From contig JBLIOI010000126.1 of assembly GCA_047639675.1 (NCBI GenBank), positions 1-13,270 of the forward strand: a DNA stretch of 13,270 bases. Reading direction: 5' to 3'. The position numbers and the translations under genes are program-made. Positions 1 through 6,346 of this stretch are shown one piece after another; position 1 is the first letter of the stretch, and the number at the start of each line of letters is the position of its first letter. This stretch comes from JABACD01 sp047639675 (lineage in GTDB: Bacteria; Planctomycetota; UBA1135; GCA-002686595). A model generated the notes under the pieces. That model was not told the DNA's origin. It made no database searches and was given only the letters and a program-made list of their open reading frames with translations.

Positions 1-1
1 G

Positions 2-136
2 CTCCAGAATGAATCGATTCTCTTCACGCACTTCAGCCCGCGTTACAGCAGGGCGCAAATCACGGAGATTCTTCAGCGCCGCTTGCCTGCAGGGTTGCGC
101 GAGCGAGTGACGCCTCTGTTGAATGGCTTCGCCTAA
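2..136 (+). CDS. MBL-fold (ribonuclease Z-like) metallo-hydrolase, C-terminal fragment
   Basis: Only the last 44 codons are present; the gene enters from the left edge and ends in TAA at 134-136. The frame reads LQNESILFTHFSPRYSRAQ and onward, ending LLNGFA. The segment 'ILFTHFSPRYS' followed by a helix and 'LPAGLRERV' is the C-terminal signature I associate with RNase Z-like members of the metallo-beta-lactamase superfamily, where the His of 'THFS' (codon at 29-31) is a zinc ligand. The family hydrolyses phosphodiester or similar bonds in the cytoplasm; the substrate cannot be told from this fragment. Its stop overlaps the stop of the convergent transporter gene by 4 bases, so there is no room for a separate terminator between them. 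Confidence 0.7.
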   Translation, partial: LQNESILFTHFSPRYSRAQITEILQRRLPAGLRERVTPLLNGFA

Positions 137-1200
137 TTGGTGTCCGGCTCAACTTCAGCCATTTTCATCCAGGCGACAAGCAAGGTGTAGCTGACGGATA
201 GGGCGACGGGTCCGACGAAGAGTCCGAGGATCCCAAAGGCCATCGCACCGCCGATCGCACCGAATAGAATGACGAGCATCGGAACGTCGAGGCCCTTGCC
301 CAGAAAAATCGGCTTGAGGAACGAGTCACTGATGCTGATCAGGAAGGCATAGACCGCAAAAATCGTCGCCGGCACGGTTCCTGAAGTGGAGTAGACCCAC
401 GCTGCGATTGGGCCGAGGACCAAGAGCGGCGGCAATTGAATGATGGCCAGGATCAAGACCAGGCCTGCCCAAAGACCAGCGCCGGGAACACCGATGAATA
501 GGAATCCAATCCCTGCAAGCACTGCTTGGATGACCGCGACCCCAAGAACGCCTTTGGTGACGCTTCGGATGGTCAGGATAGAGAGGTCCGTCAGAGACTT
601 GCCATGGGAACCCGTCACGAGAGCTGCTAGCGAGCAACTCAGCTTGTAGCCCGCTTGCGCGTTCACGAGGAAGGCGCCAGCAACTAGAATTGAAAGCAAG
701 AATTGAATCACACCTCCAGCGGAGGAGGCGATGAACTTCAGCAGCCACTTGCCGAAGGACTCGAGCTGTGGCTGAAACTGATTGGCGGTGGATTCGAGGC
801 TTGAAGCGGCGTTCCCCCAAACAAGGTGGAGTTCCTCGCCGATCACTGGCCAGCTAGCCACGGAAGGGTCGGGCGGTGGGATCTTTATGCTTCCACTTTG
901 GAATTCGCTGGAGAGCGATTGGATCTCTTGAATGCTCGCGCTGCCGAGATACCAAGTAGGGATAGCGAGGCAAGACATGCCAGCGACCACGAAGATCGCG
1001 GAGGAGAGCTTCTGTTTGTCACCGACTATCGAAGTGAGCCTCAAGTGCAGCGGGTAGAGAGCAATCGCAATCAGCATTCCCCAAACAACGATACTCAAGA
1101 ACGGTGCAGTGATCCGCAAACACAAGTAGATCAGAAGGACAGCGGCGCCCACCTGGATAAAGGAGGTTGTGGCGTTGCTCTTGATTGCTGGTGTTTCCAT
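133..1200 (-). CDS. AI-2E family transporter (PF01594 type, YdiK/PerM-like)
   Basis: A 355-residue inner-membrane protein of usual family length. Hydrophobic segments lie at about residues 14-50 (two helices), 66-86, 158-180, 214-236, 241-271, 279-290 and 305-345. A soluble stretch at about 88-157 carries the family-like 'IPPPDPSVASWPVIGEEL' motif (107-124). The second half has 'GVPGAGLWAGLVLILAIIQL' and then 'KPIFLGKGLDVPMLVILFG', both characteristic of the family. Family members have been linked to autoinducer-2 export or Na+/H+ exchange, but the substrate of most is unknown, and nothing here decides it. The ATG at 1198-1200 has no clear Shine-Dalgarno (upstream reads CCAGACCTGCCCC). It lies 116 bp downstream of the membrane protein gene on the same strand and may be cotranscribed with it. 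Confidence 0.88.
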   Translation of the reverse strand: METPAIKSNATTSFIQVGAAVLLIYLCLRITAPFLSIVVWGMLIAIALYPLHLRLTSIVGDKQKLSSAIFVVAGMSCLAIPTWYLGSASIQEIQSLSSEFQSGSIKIPPPDPSVASWPVIGEELHLVWGNAASSLESTANQFQPQLESFGKWLLKFIASSAGGVIQFLLSILVAGAFLVNAQAGYKLSCSLAALVTGSHGKSLTDLSILTIRSVTKGVLGVAVIQAVLAGIGFLFIGVPGAGLWAGLVLILAIIQLPPLLVLGPIAAWVYSTSGTVPATIFAVYAFLISISDSFLKPIFLGKGLDVPMLVILFGAIGGAMAFGILGLFVGPVALSVSYTLLVAWMKMAEVEPDTN

Positions 1201-1316
1201 GGGGCAGGTCTGGTTCGCTCAGTGCACGGTGTGGACGTTGCGAAGGTTACCAAGAGTCGTTCGTGTCCAAACGTTCAACTGTGGCTGATCAGAGGAAGTG
1301 CCCGGGAGGTTCCATC

Positions 1317-2048
1317 TCAGCCAAATAGCAGGTCAGCCCGCTGCTCGATCTCTTCACCGTCCGTCAACTCGAAGTAGGCTCGGGCGAGGCGTTTTTGCAC
1401 TCCTTCTTCTTCCGCGCGCCTCCACCGAAATACGAGTGAGTCGGGGTCGAGAAGCAGTGACCATCTCCGGAAGCGCTCCTGACCCTCGGCTTGAAGTTCC
1501 GGATCGGGAGAGCAAATCTGATCTATGGACTTAGTGGCCGCCCAGGGGAAGACTATTTGGATTGAGGTACTCGGAAGGAAGAAGAGCAGGAAGCCCGCAA
1601 TGGCCAACGCCCAGCGCGACTTGGTTTTTGCAGCACGAAAGGCTAGATCGGCGTGGCAAGCGAGTACTGCGCTCGTCAGGAAGGGCGCGAAACCCAGGAA
1701 TCCAATGCCCAGCCATAGAATCCCGAGCAAACTAATGGGGAGCATGGCGAGGCCAAGAGCCCCTGCAAATACAGCGCTAGCCATAAGGGCTCCTGCGAGT
1801 AGGGCGGGCCTTCGATTAGACGTGAGGCGCAGTACCATTGTGCCCATGCCAATCGCGGTGGCTACGTAGCAGGCGAGCCGATACCTTGCGAGGTAGGGGC
1901 CCTTGACTACTAGTGCCTCGCCTTGAAAAATACAGGGATCAACGAATATCAGAATGACTGGGACAATCACAACGAAGGTCCAAGCGAAGCCGGGATCGCA
2001 CAACCAGCTGTAGAGCTTGATGTTCAAGTTTCTGAGGATCATTCTCAT
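1317..2048 (-). CDS. Hypothetical multi-pass membrane protein
   Basis: Not recognised as a member of any named family. I chose the ATG at 2046-2048 because GGGAG at 2058-2062 sits about 9 bases upstream. A longer version starting at GTG 2147 (276 residues) adds a charged, polar 33-residue stretch with no obvious function. The 243-residue product has hydrophobic segments at about residues 22-36, 56-74, 83-103, 104-130 and 146-169, so about five membrane passes. A charged C-terminal tail of about 70 residues (175-243) is rich in Glu and Arg, with 'RRWSLLLDPDSLVFRWRR' and a helical end. The tail may be cytoplasmic. The location between speA-slyD and an AI-2E transporter gives no clear functional hint. 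Confidence 0.65.
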   Translation of the reverse strand: MRMILRNLNIKLYSWLCDPGFAWTFVVIVPVILIFVDPCIFQGEALVVKGPYLARYRLACYVATAIGMGTMVLRLTSNRRPALLAGALMASAVFAGALGLAMLPISLLGILWLGIGFLGFAPFLTSAVLACHADLAFRAAKTKSRWALAIAGFLLFFLPSTSIQIVFPWAATKSIDQICSPDPELQAEGQERFRRWSLLLDPDSLVFRWRRAEEEGVQKRLARAYFELTDGEEIEQRADLLFG

Positions 2049-2057
2049 CGGTACAGG

Positions 2058-2062
2058 CTCCC
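2058..2062 (-). promoter_or_regulatory. Shine-Dalgarno deciding the start of the 1317-2048 gene
   Basis: The minus strand reads GGGAG, then about 9 bases, then ATG at 2048. No comparable site precedes the upstream GTG at 2147, so this favours the shorter protein. It is one of the few clear Shine-Dalgarno sites in the window. Confidence 0.5.
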
Positions 2063-2183
2063 GCTTGTCATTGGATGCTTGACGCGCACCTTTCAACTCG
2101 TGAGCGGCGCATTCGTTCCGAAGGTCCCTTGTCAAATTGAGCGGCACTGCTCGATCTGGACCCTAAGGGCGCAAGCTGACCTT

Positions 2184-2275
2184 GGCCAGTTGGTAATTGT
2201 GCGGCCTTAGCTGGCCCCGCTGACCAAATGCACGGAAGGCCACCCGCCGCCCAAATGGAGCAACGGATGGCCTTC
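2184..2275 (-). terminator. Two stem-loops downstream of slyD, possible terminator region
   Basis: Just past the slyD stop, on the minus strand, GAAGGCCA (2235-2242) pairs perfectly with TGGCCTTC (2268-2275), giving an 8 bp stem with a 25-base loop. Further on, GGCCAG (2184-2189) pairs with CTGGCC (2211-2216), with some wobble extension inward. Neither is followed by a T-run, so this is not a classical intrinsic terminator. The position suggests a role in ending or stabilising the speA-slyD message, which is an inference. Confidence 0.3.
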
Positions 2276-2299
2276 AGGCAATCTCTAACGAGACGCTAC

Positions 2300-2812
2300 T
2301 TACTCGTGCTCGCAGTCCGGGCCGTGCACGTGACGTTCCTTGAGTTCTTCCTCTGTCGCTTGATGGAACTCGCGAACCTCGACGGTGTAAGTGATGGTCT
2401 TTCCAGCGAGGGGGTGATTGGCGTCGAGCACGACGGACTCGGCGTTGACTTCAACGACGCGCATATCCAATTCGAATTCGCCTTCCTCGTCGTCGTCTTC
2501 ATCGTCCATTTGGACGTCGACTTGGATCCATTGGTCCGTTTCAATTTCGGCGTCCGCGGGGAACTCGTCGCGCGGGACGGTGGTCAGGGCGTCGACGTCG
2601 TAGTCACCGAAGGCGTCTTCGGGAGTTAGGGTTAGGTCGAACTTGTCGCCCGGGCCCTTGCCCACGAGAGCTGCTTCAAGCTTCTCAGGGATTTCAGCGT
2701 TGCCGTGCAGGTACTGCAAGGGGCCTTCCTGCTCGCTCGACTCGACGACTTCGCCGCCTTCGATTTTCAGGGTGTAATCAAGTTCGACGAGATGTCCTTG
2801 GGAGATGCTCAT
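2300..2812 (-). CDS. slyD: SlyD-like FKBP-type peptidyl-prolyl cis-trans isomerase
   Basis: A 170-residue cytoplasmic prolyl isomerase/chaperone of the SlyD branch. The N-terminal beta strands (6-28) are followed by 'YLHG' (34-37) and 'IPEKLEAAL' (41-49), the FKBP helix, then 'PEDAFGDYD' (64-72), the conserved PEDAYG-like site. The insert-in-flap (IF) chaperone domain spans about 70-127, and 'NHPLAGKTI' (132-140) is a SlyD hallmark. The IF region contains an acidic run (103-110, DDEDDDEE). The tail ends in H161, H163, C167 and H169, a short metal-binding-like cluster where E. coli SlyD has a long His-rich tail. The ATG overlaps the speA stop as ATGA (2809-2812), and no Shine-Dalgarno is visible upstream (ACCTCCCTCGAA), so translation is probably coupled to speA. 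The family is clear; the symbol is by similarity only. Confidence 0.88.
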   Translation of the reverse strand: MSISQGHLVELDYTLKIEGGEVVESSEQEGPLQYLHGNAEIPEKLEAALVGKGPGDKFDLTLTPEDAFGDYDVDALTTVPRDEFPADAEIETDQWIQVDVQMDDEDDDEEGEFELDMRVVEVNAESVVLDANHPLAGKTITYTVEVREFHQATEEELKERHVHGPDCEHE

Positions 2813-4752
2813 TTCGAGGGAGGTGTTGTTGTCTGCGCCGACTTGTGGGCGCGTTCTCTGGAAAGGTAGGTGTAACCGCTAAGTGCGGACTCGAATCGGC
2901 GCCAAACGAGCGCTGATTCTTCGTACGTGAGTAGACCGCGCTCGAGAGAATCTTCGATGTGGCGACGCATGTCGCGCAAGAGATCCTTCTCGAAGTACCC
3001 TACATAGGAGAGTACGTCTTGCACCCGCTCACCGCGAACGATGTGGTGCAGGCGCGGGCGGCCTTGGCTATCGGTGTCGACGTGAACGATGTTCGTGTCG
3101 CCAAATAGATTGTGCATGTCACCCAGGATCTCTTGATAAGCGCCGACCAAGAAGAAGCCAAGGTAGTAGGGCTCACCCTCGCGCACGTCGTGCAGTTCGA
3201 GGGTGGGTTTTGCTTCGCCCAAACTGATGAAGCGATCGATCTTCCCGTCGGAGTCGCAGGTGATATCTGCAAGGACTGCGCGGCGCGTGGGCTCTTCGTC
3301 CAGACGGTGGACGGGCAGCACCGGAAAGAGCTGCTTGATGGCCCACGAGTCGGGCATCGACTGGAAGAGCGAGAAGTTCATGAAGTAGGTGTCGGCTAGG
3401 TCGCGCTCGAGTCCAGCGAGCTCGTCGGGCACGTACTCAAGGCTCTTGGTGACGCGCTGGACCTGAGCTAGGCCGAACCAGAAGAGGCTCTCGAAACGCG
3501 CACGCTCGGTCATTTCAAGCTGCCCCGTGTTGAACAGCATGCGCGCCCTGTCACGCAATTCCATCAGGTCGTGATAGCCCTCTTGGAAATTCTCGCCTGT
3601 GATAGTGCTGGCCACTTCCGCGATATCCTTGACCAATTCGTGGTCATCTTTAGTGGGCTTGGTGGGCGCGCTGTCGCGTTGCGGACCCGAGACGCCGAGC
3701 ACGTCGGTGATCAAGACGGCGTGGTGAGCGGACAGCGCGCGGCCGGATTCGGAGAGGAGAGTCGGAGCTTCAATTTGCGCTTCGCGACAGGCTTCGCCCA
3801 CTTGATACACGACGTCGTTCGCATACTCTTGAAGCGAGTAGTTCATTGACGACTCGAGGCTCGTGCTGGAACCGTCGTAGTCGATGCCGAGTCCGCCACC
3901 GACGTCGAACCACTCGATGTTGGCGCCCATCGCGCTGAGGCCGGTTAAGGTTTGCGTGGCTTCGCGCAAGCCCTGCTTCAACGAACGGATGCTGGTGATC
4001 TGGCTGCCGAGGTGGAAATGCAGGAGGCGCAAACAGTCGAGCATGCCCGCCGCTCGCAAGCGGTCGACGAGGGCCACAATCTCTTCCGTGGTTAGCCCAA
4101 ACTTCGAGCGGTGTCCGCCGGACTCCGACCAACGGCCTGATCCGCGGTAGGAGAGTTTAGTTCGCACGCCGATAATGGGCTTGATGCCGAGTTCCCTCGA
4201 CTTGCGTAATAGGGTTTCGAGTTCCGTGAACTTCTCGATCACGATCACCGGGGTGATGCCCAGCTTCTGTGCCAAGAGCGCTAGCTCGATGTACTCTTCG
4301 TCCTTGTAACCGTTGCAGATAACCAAGCTATCGTCGCCGCCACCGCGCAGGGTCATCACGGCTACGAGTTCGGGCTTGCTGCCAATTTCAAGCCCCATTC
4401 CGCGCGGCCGGCCTTCTTTCAAAAGCGCTTCTACAACTTCGCGCTCTTGATTGACCTTGATCGGGTAGACCAGGCGATAGTCGCCGGGATAGTCGAACTC
4501 TTTCTTCGCCTTATCGAATGCATCGAACAAGGCGCGCACGCGCGCGCGCAACAGGCCATCGAAACGCAACAAGATCGGCGTCTCGACTCCACGGCGTCCG
4601 AGTTGATCGATCAGCTCACGTAGATCGATGTGATCGCTGGTGCCATTCGGCGTTACCTCGACATTGCCTGCCGAGTTGATGCTGAAGTGCCCCAATCCCC
4701 ACTGGTCGATGTTGTAGAGGCTTCGGCTATTTTGAACGTTCCAATCTTGCAT
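2809..4752 (-). CDS. speA: Biosynthetic arginine decarboxylase
   Basis: This 647-residue, PLP- and Mg2+-dependent enzyme converts arginine to agmatine, the first step of the agmatine route to putrescine. Its length matches the family (about 630-660). The N-terminus 'YNIDQWGLGHFSI' is typical. K99 in 'VYPIKVNQ' (96-102) is the expected Schiff-base lysine. Further sites are 'HRSKFGL' (214-220), 'HFHLGSQ' (245-251), the PLP-phosphate loop 'DVGGGLGIDYDG' (283-294), 'SESGRAL' (334-340) and the C-terminal active-site segment 'DITCDSDGKID' (496-506, with C499). All key residues appear intact. The ATG at 4750-4752 is the first start after an in-frame TGA four codons upstream, and it lacks a Shine-Dalgarno. 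The gene heads an apparent two-gene unit with slyD. Nearby genes do not include agmatinase or agmatine deiminase. Confidence 0.96.
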   Translation of the reverse strand: MQDWNVQNSRSLYNIDQWGLGHFSINSAGNVEVTPNGTSDHIDLRELIDQLGRRGVETPILLRFDGLLRARVRALFDAFDKAKKEFDYPGDYRLVYPIKVNQEREVVEALLKEGRPRGMGLEIGSKPELVAVMTLRGGGDDSLVICNGYKDEEYIELALLAQKLGITPVIVIEKFTELETLLRKSRELGIKPIIGVRTKLSYRGSGRWSESGGHRSKFGLTTEEIVALVDRLRAAGMLDCLRLLHFHLGSQITSIRSLKQGLREATQTLTGLSAMGANIEWFDVGGGLGIDYDGSSTSLESSMNYSLQEYANDVVYQVGEACREAQIEAPTLLSESGRALSAHHAVLITDVLGVSGPQRDSAPTKPTKDDHELVKDIAEVASTITGENFQEGYHDLMELRDRARMLFNTGQLEMTERARFESLFWFGLAQVQRVTKSLEYVPDELAGLERDLADTYFMNFSLFQSMPDSWAIKQLFPVLPVHRLDEEPTRRAVLADITCDSDGKIDRFISLGEAKPTLELHDVREGEPYYLGFFLVGAYQEILGDMHNLFGDTNIVHVDTDSQGRPRLHHIVRGERVQDVLSYVGYFEKDLLRDMRRHIEDSLERGLLTYEESALVWRRFESALSGYTYLSRERAHKSAQTTTPPSK

Positions 4753-4778
4753 GTGTCGTATTCATGATTTGGCCGAGA

Positions 4779-4784
4779 ATTATA
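4779..4784 (-). promoter_or_regulatory. Candidate -10 element for speA-slyD
   Basis: The minus strand carries a perfect TATAAT, with its last base 26 bases upstream of the speA ATG. No good TTGACA-like -35 is found at 16-18 bp spacing, where the sequence is C- and G-rich. If used, it would give a short leader of about 20 bases, which fits the missing Shine-Dalgarno. The element is an exact match but could be chance in this AT-richer stretch. Confidence 0.4.
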
Positions 4785-5247
4785 GTTGGATCTCGCTAGG
4801 GGTCGAGTGGGCAACCTGCACCAAATTGCAGAGAACTGAGCATATTTCTCAATAGCGCCAAATAGTTAATTCAGCGGGATCAGGGGCAGTCTCTTCGATG
4901 CGTTCCAGGACCTCGGCAGGTTCAGGGTGTTGTGCTGGAGCCTCGATAGGGTGTTCGGTCGTTCCAGGGAGGCTCGGCGCGCTCGCCGTAGCAGACCTTA
5001 GCGCGGTAAATGATGTGCAGCCGGCGGTAATCGCCGTTGCGTCACAGATGACTAGGTCCTGCGGGGGTCCTGCTTGAGGGGGACTATGGAAAAAGATCTG
5101 ACAAAGCGAGGGACAGGATCAGAGCGAGGGGTCTTGGTCATTAGAAGGCCGGTATTCGGAAGGCAGAGCACTCGAGCTGTCAGAAGAAAACAGGCCTGAT
5201 CAGTGACTCTTCCTGTACCGAGCGTCTTTGAAGTGAGCTCGCGCTCT

Positions 5248-5264
5248 CCCCACTAGCTGTGGGG
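5248..5264 (+). repeat. Small hairpin in the leader of the Gly-rich gene
   Basis: CCCCAC (5248-5253) pairs perfectly with GTGGGG (5259-5264) around a five-base TAGCT loop. It is followed by TTCGTA rather than a T-run. It lies about 140 bases upstream of the ATG at 5405 and next to a second, stronger hairpin. Confidence 0.45.
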
Positions 5265-5281
5265 TTCGTACCGGTTCAGCT

Positions 5282-5311
5282 CGTTCCCCCTTGGTACTGC
5301 ATGGGGGAACG
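5282..5311 (+). promoter_or_regulatory. Strong stem-loop upstream of the Gly-rich gene
   Basis: CGTTCCCCC (5282-5290) and GGGGGAACG (5303-5311) form a perfect 9 bp stem with a 12-base loop (5291-5302). There is no following T-run, so it is not a classical terminator. It sits 93 bases before the ATG and could be an mRNA leader structure, a processing site, or an operator-type inverted repeat. Which of these applies cannot be told from the sequence. Confidence 0.45.
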
Positions 5312-5393
5312 CTGGCTGACCCGTTCGAAACAGCTGATGGCCCTTCTGCTCACGTCGAGTCTTGGTGGTCATCAGCTCTCAAACCAAAACTCT

Positions 5394-5397
5394 GGAG
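5394..5397 (+). promoter_or_regulatory. Shine-Dalgarno deciding the start of the Gly-rich gene
   Basis: GGAG at 5394-5397 is followed by a 7-base spacer (AACCTTT) and ATG at 5405. This site, together with a textbook signal peptide beginning exactly there, rules out the upstream extension of the frame to 5291. Confidence 0.7.
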
Positions 5398-5404
5398 AAC
5401 CTTT

Positions 5405-6235
5405 ATGTTTGAGTTGAAGAAGCCGCTTTTGGCAATCCTCGCGTTCGCAACCTTGGGCTTGGCGACGGCCAGCGCCCAGAGCTACAACGACTACCCTGCT
5501 GATTACCCCTTCGGTGCCCCGGGCACTTCCAGCCATCTGGATGGTTACGATGGATTTCCGGGGGACACGCCCCTTGGAACACCGGGCTTACCCTTTGGTT
5601 GTCCGCCGAATGGTGGTGAAGGTGGCCATGGTCTTGGAGTCGGCAACGGTGGAAATGGGGGGACCGGCGTTGGGCCGAATGGTGACGGCGGCGCCGGCGG
5701 CAATGGTGGCGCCTATAACGGTGACGGAGGCTCTGGAGGATCCGGTGGCTCGGGAACCGGTAGCGATGGCGGTACTGGGCATGGCGGAAGCGGCGGCAAT
5801 GGCGGCCACGGTGGCGGCGATGGCGGTAACGGTGGTAGTGCCGGAGACGGCGGAGACGGTTCCAGTGGGGACGACTGCGGCTGCGGCGAAGGAGCCGATG
5901 GCGGCGATGGCGGCAGCGGTGGAAACGGTGGAGCACACGGCAACGGTGGTGAAGGCGGCGATGGCGGTGATGGTGGAGATGGTGACCCCGGCGGAGATGG
6001 CGGCGACGCTGGCGACGGCGGCAATGGACTCAACCCCGGTGAAGGCGGAGAAGGCGGAGAGGGCGGCGATGGCGACGGCTTTCCGCCCTTTGAGGACGAT
6101 GGTGATGATGGCGATGACGGAGGGGAGGGAGCGGACTACAGCCCGCGAGTGATCACTCCGGACAATGGCCTCATGACAAGCATCGGGCACTTGGCATCCC
6201 TTGCCACAGTCATCAAGTTGTTCACCTCTCTATAG
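5405..6235 (+). CDS. Exported glycine-rich GGX-repeat protein
   Basis: A 276-residue protein of unknown function. The signal peptide is residues 1-24: basic 'MFELKK', then a hydrophobic core, with likely cleavage after 'TASA' before Q25. Residues 25-67 are a Tyr/Pro/Gly/Asp-rich linker. Residues 68-224 are almost entirely Gly-Gly-X triplets with X mostly D, N, S, E, A, T or H. Residues 225-245 are acidic (FPPFEDDGDDGDDGGEG), and the end, 255-276, is a hydrophobic or amphipathic tail. There are only three cysteines: C66 and the pair C158/C160. The repeat resembles the PGRS part of mycobacterial PE_PGRS proteins in composition, which may reflect convergence; such GGX arrays can form polyglycine II bundles. 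A role as a surface or matrix structural protein is an inference. The many antisense and out-of-frame open frames here result from the repeat composition. Confidence 0.82.
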   Translation: MFELKKPLLAILAFATLGLATASAQSYNDYPADYPFGAPGTSSHLDGYDGFPGDTPLGTPGLPFGCPPNGGEGGHGLGVGNGGNGGTGVGPNGDGGAGGNGGAYNGDGGSGGSGGSGTGSDGGTGHGGSGGNGGHGGGDGGNGGSAGDGGDGSSGDDCGCGEGADGGDGGSGGNGGAHGNGGEGGDGGDGGDGDPGGDGGDAGDGGNGLNPGEGGEGGEGGDGDGFPPFEDDGDDGDDGGEGADYSPRVITPDNGLMTSIGHLASLATVIKLFTSL

Positions 6236-6251
6236 ACGAGTGACTTGTTCT

Positions 6252-6285
6252 TGCCCGTCCTCTCCCCAGCTGGGGAGGGCGGGCA
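6252..6285 (+). terminator. GC-rich stem-loop after the Gly-rich gene
   Basis: TGCCCG (6252-6257) pairs with CGGGCA (6280-6285), and CTCTCCCC (6260-6267) with GGGGAGGG (6272-6279), with one G-U pair, a two-base bulge (6258-6259) and an AGCT loop. The stem is about 14 bp. It begins 17 bases after the stop at 6235 and precedes the next gene on the same strand by 61 bases. No T-run follows, so it may be a weak terminator or an mRNA 3'-end stabiliser setting different levels for the two genes. Confidence 0.5.
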
Positions 6286-6346
6286 CGCAAGGGACAATTC
6301 CCATCAGTTGGTAAGAACTAAATCGAAGCAAGGCGTAGGCAACACC

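Larger units (their letters stand above)
4753..5404. other. Long intergenic stretch without an intact gene
   Basis: This spacer of about 650 bp separates the divergent speA and Gly-rich genes. The speA side has the TATAAT above. Between 4849 and 5118 on the minus strand, 89 codons are open and end in a TGA at 4849-4851, but the frame has no ATG, GTG or TTG. A second minus frame, 4925-5041, is open for 39 codons with strongly G/C third positions. Together they look like a frame-shifted gene remnant, but I recognise no family. A small hairpin CGGCG-GTAAT-CGCCG lies near 5023-5037. Short direct repeats occur: CGTTCCAGG at 4901 and 4960, and AGGGTGTT at 4924 and 4948. From 5120 to 5240 I see nothing definite. 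No tRNA-like fold was found. Confidence 0.45.

Noticed and set aside
826..1377. Plus-strand open frame of 183 codons
   Set aside because: It lies antisense to the AI-2E transporter and runs into the end of the next gene. Its product is low in hydrophobic order and resembles nothing known, and the opposite frame is clearly the real gene.
2049..2147. N-terminal extension of the membrane protein starting at GTG 2147
   Set aside because: The extra 33 residues are polar with no recognisable role, and a Shine-Dalgarno sits correctly before the ATG at 2048. The longer form cannot be fully excluded.
2228..2629. Plus-strand open frame of 133 codons
   Set aside because: It is antisense to slyD, which has all family motifs in frame.
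4532..4550. Alternating purine-pyrimidine GC tract (Z-DNA type)
   Set aside because: It lies inside the speA coding region and is explained by Arg/Ala codons in a GC-rich gene.
4990..5062. TAGCAGACC near 4989 resembling the end of the 168-base inverted repeat, with a loose partner near 5053-5062
   Set aside because: The similarity stops after about nine bases and the partner arm needs a bulge. It is too weak to call a second copy.
5166..5310. Possible tRNA or T-arm-like GGTTCGTACC sequence
   Set aside because: The flanking bases do not form a T stem, and no acceptor or anticodon arm could be built.
5513..6190. Several long open frames on both strands within the Gly-rich gene, encoding Ala/Met-, Pro/Ser- or Arg/His-rich products
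   Set aside because: They are by-products of the GGN-type repeat, which removes stops in all frames. Only the frame with a signal peptide and Shine-Dalgarno (5405-6235) makes biological sense.
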